DNA of 64,000 nt from Carallia brachiata (taxonomy: Eukaryota; Streptophyta; Magnoliopsida; Malpighiales; Rhizophoraceae): positions 174,042 to 238,041 of the forward strand of contig JADCRB010000065.1 in the NCBI GenBank assembly GCA_021464245.1, given 5' to 3'. The notes beneath the pieces were generated by a model, which searched no databases, was not told the DNA's origin, and saw only the letters and a program-made list of their open reading frames with translations. Every line of letters starts with the position of its first letter. Position 1 is the first letter of the stretch. Of this stretch, positions 56,711-64,000 are shown piece by piece. The translations under genes and the position numbers were made by a program.

Positions 56711-59647
56711 CACTTCATTGCTTTGCTTCCATTTCCATTTTCCGCTCTCTTTTTTATTTTTTATTTTTTTTTGGCTTTTTACTGTCAGTTTTTCCGTTTA
56801 TTGGCGGCGGAATGGGGAAGATGACGCCAGAATTTATAGTTTTTATTTATTTATTTATTTATTTGTGATGTGAATGCATCGCTTATGTCATGAGTTTCAT
56901 CGAGTTTTGCTCGAAGCGCGATTGCTTGCAGTGATTAAAAAAAAAAATAGAGAAAAAAATAAAGTACAAAAGAAATTATTCAATGATTCACTAATTATTA
57001 TTATTATTATTAGTTAAAAATAAGACAATCATTTGTTATTGGAGCAGCGGCCGCCTTGTGTTCACTATGGAAGCCCGCAGTTGTTGGCATGAATTTGCGA
57101 AGTTTGCGAGTTGTTGTCAAGTGATTTCTTGTTTATTGAGTGGTTTGCGTGTTGCTGCGTGCTGTTTGCTTTTACGGATGCTTTTATTAGCATCACATCA
57201 AATTTGAGTTGGTTTCATTTTCTGCCTGTGTGTTTTTAGTTGTTCTGGTCCTGGGTTATAGCTAACAAAGAAGCTGTTGATGGCTTTGTGTAGTTTGTGG
57301 ATTTAATTGGCAGATCATGTGGCCGTTGATCACACGCAGTCTTTTGCATTACCTTGTCATTTTTCAATATTTGGAGAGGCGTTGAACATTTTGGTTTCTC
57401 TCATTTTAACGAAGAATGTTGGCCTCCGACAAGGAAATACATTTTGATGTCATTCGATAATTTGTCGTTGTATTGATCATGTTTGGTTCATGTTATGGGA
57501 AATTCTTAATGGTGCTTGGCGTCTAGTGTAGAAAGCATCATTAATCGTTACTTTCTTCCGTGATGTTATTGGTATAGATTATCTAGACAAAAAAGGTGAC
57601 ATATTGACATGTTGAGGGAGTTTCATGCACGTGTAAGTTACCCTATCACTTTGAATCTTTGACATCAAGGTGAGCTTTGCATCTAGTATACAAAGCATCC
57701 TTATTTATCACTTTCTGCCATATGTTATAGGCATCCGATATCCAAATGAAATGAGTTGTCATATTGCTGTTTTTAGGGAGATTCAAGTGTACCCCATTGT
57801 TCCAATTCAGTACAGAAGTTAGGTTGCCATGTCACTTCTGATCTTTGACATCCGGGTCAGGGTAGAGTAACCTTATGTTTGGTTCTAGGCATATCCTCTG
57901 GCTCTACAATTTATAATCAATTATAATCATTTTAATTACTTATCTTGCCTATTCATGAAAATTTCTGAATTTACTTCAACCAAATCTATTAGTAAATTAC
58001 TGAGGAAAAAAATGATTGAATTACTAAGGAAAAAAATGCATGCCCTTAATAGGGAATTGGAGATCTCTTGCTTTGATGAGAACTATTGCAAGAAAATTAT
58101 TTCAGAACATGAAATATTAATGGTAACGCTTAACACAAGTTAGCTTGAAATGTAATGGGTGTTGGAGGGAGGGATTGGGATGGTGTTAGACAATTGTTGC
58201 CACGTTACCTGAGCCAACAGGTTGACTTACTCTGGTGCAGATAGCCAAATACAAATTAGTATCTGCAATAAAGGTGAAAAGTGCTACGTGTCAAAGTGGA
58301 ATACGACGAACAATCTATTTGGAGTGTTATAATGTGGTGAATCTTAGATTTGGCGATCGTGAATTAATGCATTTTCCAAATATGTTCAATAGGGATGAGG
58401 ATTAGCTTTATTTTTTTTATTTTTATGGTGCGGCAATAATAGTAACCGTGTATAGTGATGGCAGTTAGGCGGATGCGACTAATGGGCTGATAGATAATGG
58501 TTGGGTTGATAAGATATATTGGTGGGGATAGTTTGGAAAAAGTAAGCTTCCACACTGTCACATGGAGCATGTGCTACAGCATGCCTGTTTTGCCCTGGTT
58601 GCACGGCAGCACATGCACGGGACAGTAAGTGTGTGGCCCCTTGCAAACTGTGCTGCGTGCTCTGCTCTGTTGTCATGTGCGCACTGCATCTTGGTTACAC
58701 TCGGCAGCATGTTACTCTCTTATAAGAGAAAATATGCGAAGCAAGCTGTAAACATGTGATATCAAATTGCTTGCCATTTTCTCATAGTCTTACTTTTCAT
58801 GTAAATGGGCATCCCTTTTTCATAATAGTGGGAAAATCATCTCCGTGATATTGGTTCTTCTTTATGACCTTATGGATGACTGTGACTTACGAAGGGTTTT
58901 GTTGTGAGGTTTTCAGGAGTGTTTTGGACATTGTAGGTGTTATGTTTTGATATGGGGTGTCAAAGCACAAAAGGTAAATGTGGCAGGTATCATCAATATT
59001 GACATGGACACTGGCTGCAATAGAGTGTTCAACGGAATATTAATGATCATTTCCTTAGTTGAGAATTGGTAGCTGTCAGTTTGTTTGTCTGTAATTTCCC
59101 AACTGTGTCATGCTGGTTTAATATTGGCCAAAATTTGAGCATTAGAAATGTTCTTTTTATACCCTTCGCTTGTACAATCAGTGGTGTTGCAGATATTTGA
59201 CCTTGTTTCTATCATAAAGGCAACTGGTTTCATATGGGACATGCTTTCCGCTGTTCCTTCAAATATTTGTTAGTTCGGGTGAGTGAAAATACTGGTCATT
59301 TGATGGTTAATGGGATATGCCTCTTAGTTAAAATCTCTGAGATGCAATAAAACAATACAGTTAAGGGGCACTATCTGTATATCTTAGAAAATATGTCTCC
59401 AGCCATTGCATTGTTCCTACATTCCGATAGATGCACCTCTGTTGTCATTTTCCTCTTCTGCCTCCTCCTTGTTTTACCTTCCCTCTTCTCCCACTGGTAT
59501 ATTTACCTGTCTGACGATATTTTGAGCTGATTGAGCTACCTTTCCACATTCTTTTATATTAGATTAAGGATGTGCCCTTTTATTCTTTTCTCTACACTGG
59601 ATAAATCATTGTTATCCAATTATTATAGTGCTTAAAGGAGCATGTAA

Positions 59648-61029
59648 ATGACTGCAGATATTGACATTTCCATGGACATCACTGACGACGACAAAGATGG
59701 ACTGTCCATCAATTATATGCCAAAAGAACTAAGTCAAAGTTTAGCTAATGGTACTAAATTTGTCGATGAAGTTTTAAGAGGTCCAAGTGACCGCTGTCTA
59801 GAAAATTTTCGCATGGACAAGCAGGTATTTTATAAGTTGTGTGATACTCTACAAGCCAGAGGCTTACTGCGCCACACAAATCGGATCAAGATTGAGGAGC
59901 AATTAGCCATATTCCTGTTTATCATTGGCCACAATCTGCGAACTCGAGCTGTACAAGAGCTATTCCGTTATTCAGGAGAAACAATTAGCCGCCATTTCAA
60001 CAATGTTCTGAATGCTGTTATGCAAATCAGAAGAGATTTGTTTCTGGCTCCAGGATCTGATGTTCCAACAGAAATCTCAAAAGATCCTAGATTTTATCCA
60101 TATTTTAAGGTACTCTACGGTCACTTTTCTCCCATTCATTTTTAGGGCGTGTATCTCAGTTCAATTTCATTTTTGCTAGGACTGTGTGGGAGTAGTTGAT
60201 GGCATACGGATTCCAGTAATGGTTGGTGTAGATGAGCAAGGTCCTTTCCGTGATGAGAATGGATTGCTTTCACAAACTGTTCTGGCAGCTTTCTCATTTG
60301 ACCTGAAGTTCCATTATGTTCTAGCTGGTTGGGAAGGCTCTGCATTAGATTTGCGAGTTCTGAAGTCGGCCATTACAAGGCAACGCAAGTTGGAAGTCCC
60401 TGAAGGTATAAACTTATAGCATGAGGATATATTTCTTATGTGCTATTGGTGTTATCCCCTGAAGTGCTTGCCTGCTCTCTCCATGTTGTGTGTCACTTTT
60501 TGAATAAATTCTCAATAATGCAGGAAAGTACTACCTTGTTGATAGCAAGTATGCAAATTTGCCAGGATTCATAGCCCCATATGATGGAGTTCCTCATGGC
60601 TCAGATGAATTTTTGGGTGCATATCATCCTCAAGGTGCTAGAGACCTATTCAATCAGAGGCACTCCATACTGAGAAAAGCCGCTGGACAAATATTTGGGG
60701 CTCTGAAGACTCGTTTTCCGATATTGACATCAGCTCCTCCGTACCCATTGCAAACACAGATTAAATTGGTTATAGCAGCGTGTACAATCCACAATTACAT
60801 CCGCAAGGAGAAGCCAGATGATATGATTTTTGAAATGTATGAACAAGATTCCACTCTACTGGTTGAAGACTCACAGCCATCGTTGGACATTGAACAGTCA
60901 ATGCAGATTGCGAACAATGCTGTGGACATGGCTTTCGAGACAGAACAGCTGGAATTAAGTTCACAGTTGCGAGACTCTATTGCAAGTGATATGTGGGATG
61001 ACTACATCCGAGATTTCTCAACCATGTAA
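59648..61029 (+). CDS. ALP1/HARBI1-like PIF/Harbinger transposase-derived protein
   Basis: Exons 59648-60109, 60180-60405 and 60524-61029 have GT/AG borders (phases 0 and 1) and give 397 residues. The N-terminal part (residues 50-130) is the helical DNA-binding region of the family (FRMDKQVFYKLCDTL). Residues 154-300 are a DDE_Tnp_4 nuclease domain: VVDG (D161), LLSQTVLAAFSFD, YVLAGWEGSALD (D211), YYLVDSKYA, LFNQRHSILR. The third acidic residue, usually in an IER-FG context, is here AAGQIFG (Gly284), so nuclease activity is unlikely. There are no terminal inverted repeats around it, and intact spliced exons point to a domesticated host gene. In Arabidopsis, ALP1 is a known domesticated member; this gene looks closer to the At5g41980-type paralogue. 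Confidence 0.88.
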
Positions 61030-61918
61030 ATGGCCTCATGTCATTTTAGTTTTGGGATAGGATTCGAATTTTTTTTTCATGATCAATAGCAGTGAAAACT
61101 TTTCTGAGATTGACCTTGCTTTCAAACGTAAGGTGTACATTGGCCTCTCGTTTGTGGAGAAAAAAAGATAGATAGTATGACAGATTTTTGCCAGATGAGC
61201 TTATGTAAGCAATGATATGGCAGCATTGAAACTTGAAAATACTTTGCTGATGTCCCCTTATCAACATAAACGGTTGCACAGTGGCGCCATCAGCTACCCA
61301 CTTTAGATTCGGTGTTGTGCCTGTATCGGCACGGGGTTTATCACAAACGAATTTTGGGGACTGCAAAATCTTTTGTTTGGGCTACCCCTTTGAAATGGTA
61401 TGACAAACGTTACTGCTTTCACTCTTATTTTCCAATCATGGCTGTGTATAGAATAAAAATGTTTTCAGAACAGTATGTGTATGGTAACTGATCGCAAGAG
61501 CAAACATAGATTGTCAAACTTTATTACCCAAGAAATACAAGAACGATGCTCAAATTGTTCTTTATGTCAATGTACCAGAATTGTGTTTTCTGCAGGTTCT
61601 GGAGTGCTCCCGGGCAGGGCTACTTTTTATCCTGTTGTGGAGCAGTTCATTCTGGCGTCGCTGTATTAGGGTACTGAGTTGCTGATTTTTTTTTTTTTTT
61701 TTTTGAATAACATCATGTTTGAACTTTGATGACGATAAAAATAAAAATAAAAAAGAAAAGGGAAAAAACAAGGAACTCGGACAATGAAGTTGACAGGCCA
61801 TTTTTGTTAATCTGTTCATTAGTTCAGGGCATAAATCCCCCCACAAAAAGTAAAAGATAACAACCGGAGGACAAAAATGAAGATAAAAACCTATGTTCAT
61901 AAGGATCTAGAGACTGTC
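61030..61918. other. Convergent intergenic region
   Basis: It lies between the stop codons of two convergent genes and should hold both 3' UTRs. T run at 61687-61704; AATAAA-like words near 61451 and 61738-61750. No further gene is seen. Confidence 0.5.
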
Positions 61919-62413
61919 TTAGTGCCTGATCGGAGCTTCAACAATAGTCTCCAAGGCAGGCCTCCATGATCTTTGTTTGGAGTACCTTCGAACAACGGGC
62001 TCTGGATCACTTGCCACAGTATCCACTGTCTTGAATTCCGACGGGAAAATGCAGAAAGTTTCGCTGATAAGAACTGGGAAAATCTTACTGAAGTTGTTGT
62101 GCTTCAACGCCTTGGCGGCCCTGGAAGTGAGGGAGTTCATCTCATCGTGGGTTAGCACGGAGTAGAGCAGCTCCATGGGAAGAAGAAAGTAGAGCTGACG
62201 CCTCTCTAGCTCCTCTTCAGCTGATAGACCATGAACCCTTTGGCCAACACGAAGACTGCTGGCATCACACACAAATTGTCCCGGGTTTTCTAGCATCAGC
62301 TCTGCTGCATTTACTTGCCTCGTGTAGACCTGCAAGTTTCCATTGGAAGATAGGACCTTGACAACCCCATTTGAGATGATTGAAGGAGCACAAGATGTTG
62401 CTGCATTCCCCAT
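61919..62413 (-). CDS. DUF4228 (PADRE) domain protein
   Basis: A single-exon frame of 164 residues starts at ATG 62411-62413. I choose this ATG over the in-frame one at 62446 because the protein then begins MGNAATSC. That is the usual start of this family and a plausible N-myristoylation site, so the protein may associate with membranes. The body shows the family pattern: VVKVLSSNGNLQVYTRQV, AAELMLENPGQFVCD, ELERRQLYFLLPMELLYSVLT, and a C-terminal RSWRPALETI. Length fits the family. DUF4228/PADRE proteins are linked in the literature to stress and pathogen responses, but their biochemical role is not established. It is convergent with the ALP1-like gene. Confidence 0.9.
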   Translation of the reverse strand: MGNAATSCAPSIISNGVVKVLSSNGNLQVYTRQVNAAELMLENPGQFVCDASSLRVGQRVHGLSAEEELERRQLYFLLPMELLYSVLTHDEMNSLTSRAAKALKHNNFSKIFPVLISETFCIFPSEFKTVDTVASDPEPVVRRYSKQRSWRPALETIVEAPIRH

Positions 62414-62712
62414 TTCATACGCACATATACAAAGGGATAGGCTCACACATGCAGGTACTGATAGAGAGACAGAAACGGAGAGGACTAAAAGCCAAAGGGT
62501 GGCTATTCTTAATCAGTTGGGAGGATGGTAATGAGGAGTTGATGGGAGTCTGGAACTCTCAATTTAACATAGGTACCAATGTAGTTGTTGTGGAGGGAGA
62601 GACACAGAAAGGGTGGGCCTCCATGTCAATGGTTGGTTAAGTTGTCTCTATTCCATACAGTAACCCACTCTATGGACCCCACAAACCAAAAAAAATAAGT
62701 AGGAGACAGATG

Positions 62713-62851
62713 CGTCAAAATACAACGAGTCTTTATTATTTTGTAATCACATTAATAAAATATGAAATAAAAAACTTTTATCGCTTCATTTTGTTGTTTC
62801 AGAAAGTATCAATATAATTATAAAAAAATAAAAACTCGTTGTATTTTGACG
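62713..62851. mobile_element. 139-bp foldback MITE
   Basis: CGTCAAAATACAACGAGT at the left end and its reverse complement at the right end form perfect inverted repeats around an AT-rich 100-bp middle. It lies 300 bp upstream of the DUF4228 start. The size fits a very short MITE; the target duplication is not clear. Confidence 0.65.
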
Positions 62852-64000
62852 AGTCAATAAGACAAAAATCCTTCCAATACCTACAGTTTTCCAAATAAAC
62901 AAACAAATAAATAAGAAGAAGAGAAAAACAGAGTATTTCTAGTCACAGCTAATCACAGACAGGCTGTAGGTGTATGGTTTTTTCATACACTTGATCCATT
63001 CATTAACATATTCAAGCACCTGAACTTTGAAAAAATTGTTCATATAGATTTCTGCACTTTGAATTTGTTTATTTTGAAGCCTTTATATTTGGAAATTGTG
63101 AAAAATCAACCCAAGTTGTAACTGCAATTAATCATCTGTGATATGATAATGAAACAATATGATGTGGTAAACAATATCAGCTTAAACGTTTGATTACAAT
63201 AATATTGCTAGTATAATGGCTTGATTGAACAAATTTTACTATAAGGTCGAGAATGTGGACCATATTATACTCCAACTGCTTATACTCCTTCACACGAAAG
63301 TGTAGCTCACTCAAAATGAAAGTATAAATAAGCCAAGCTTACTTAAACTTAATGCATGAATAAATCATAAATTCATACTTAATCCATAATTAAACATGAG
63401 AGTAATAAATTGATACCATGTTATGAAATCATTTCACTTATAAATTTAATCGGTTCTGTGAGACATAAGATATAAATTATATATTATTCTCAAACAATGT
63501 GATTCCGAAAGGGGGCAATTTGCCAACCGGTTACAGATGTTTCTATTCCTCCCCCGTTGCATGGAGATAAGGCTTCACATAGTGGTCACTTAACTTGATT
63601 CCTTTATATTTGTTTAATTTGTTTCCTTTTTTTTAGTGTTTTAGTAATTTTCCCAAGTTTTTTTATTAGCTCGAGCACATGGCGAGGCATGGAGGAAGAG
63701 TTGGGCAATGCATAGTAGATTACTAAAGACAACACCAAACCAATGATTAGACATGGTAACAAGCTCACTTCTTTGATATGATTCCATTTAGCGGATCACC
63801 AACCCCTTAAATTATTACATGAAATTAGCTATGCTTGTATATTGTGCTACTTGGGATTGCGAAAGAAGGAAATCCATATGAAGAAACAAACAAATTCACT
63901 ATATTATGTGGAATTCTGTGTGTGTGTGTGTTGTTTTTTTTTTTTTTGTGTCAGGTAACTCGCAATTTAATGATGGGAATGATGAAAAAGAGATATAAAA
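62852..64000. other. Gene-poor right edge
   Basis: AT-rich DNA with a (GT)n tract at about 63915-63930. No gene is seen; a gene could continue beyond the edge. Confidence 0.5.

Noticed and set aside
56412..56873. ORFs of 111-153 residues upstream of the ALP1-like gene
   Set aside because: Three overlapping frames in CT-rich leader-like DNA, no domain; best explained as a 5' UTR region.
57955..58143. 62-residue Lys-rich ORF in the presumed first intron
   Set aside because: Short, no start context or family, AT-rich composition.
61919..62446. 175-residue form of the DUF4228 protein
   Set aside because: The upstream 11 residues do not fit the family; MGN at 62413 is the usual start.

Overview
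This is nuclear DNA from a flowering plant, most likely a eudicot. It is AT-rich, has spliced genes with GT/AG introns, and carries nested LTR retrotransposons, MITEs and tRNA-derived SINEs. I cannot name the species.

Host genes. (1) On the minus strand at 15286-22201 is a 25-exon gene related to the large plant fusion protein that joins two 3-hydroxyisobutyrate-dehydrogenase-like domains, a DUF1537 (four-carbon acid sugar kinase) domain and a class II aldolase (Arabidopsis At1g18270 type). All 25 exons join in frame to 751 codons, but the reading frame ends inside DUF1537, so the second half of DUF1537 and the whole aldolase are missing. Exon 1 of a second copy in the same orientation, with a matching TATA region, lies at 557-664; the rest of it would lie off the left edge. 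(2) On the plus strand at 59648-61029 is a three-exon PIF/Harbinger-derived ALP1/HARBI1-like gene whose expected catalytic Glu is replaced. (3) On the minus strand at 61919-62413 is an intact DUF4228 (PADRE) protein with an N-terminal MGN.

Mobile DNA. The most striking object is a Ty3/gypsy retrotransposon of the Tat type (retroviral plus archaeal-type RNase H) at 35490-45743, element A. It has two 0.8-kb LTRs and a 5-bp target duplication. Gag-pol is broken by many frameshifts. Between pol and the 3' LTR it carries an open, intron-free WUSCHEL-family homeobox frame (43363-43818). After one UGA, in the same frame, comes a WUS-box-like motif, and 70 bp further, after a frame shift, an EAR-type LxLxL motif. 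A second unknown 201-aa ORF (44265-44870) follows. Both cargo ORFs have TATA-like sequences just upstream.

A diverged relative, element B (23578-28604), has lost nearly all of gag-pol but kept the same two cargo units in the same order. Upstream of its homeobox unit the TATA-bearing segment is amplified into a roughly 13-unit, 44-bp minisatellite. The pair suggests a retrotransposon lineage that mobilises a captured developmental transcription factor.

Layout. 1-15 kb: edge of the second aldolase-fusion copy, then gene-poor DNA with duplicated blocks, a foldback repeat, a MITE and a SINE. 15.3-22.2 kb: truncated fusion gene. 23.6-28.6 kb: element B. 28.6-32.3 kb: a 1.56-kb direct duplication. 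32.9-33.6 and 50.6-51.35 kb: two copies of one MITE family. 35.5-45.7 kb: element A. 47.6-50.4 kb: small non-autonomous LTR-like array. 54.9-56 kb: a duplicated block, one copy split by a SINE with a perfect 16-bp target duplication. 56.5-62.4 kb: the two conserved genes. The rest is AT-rich DNA in which I see no gene.
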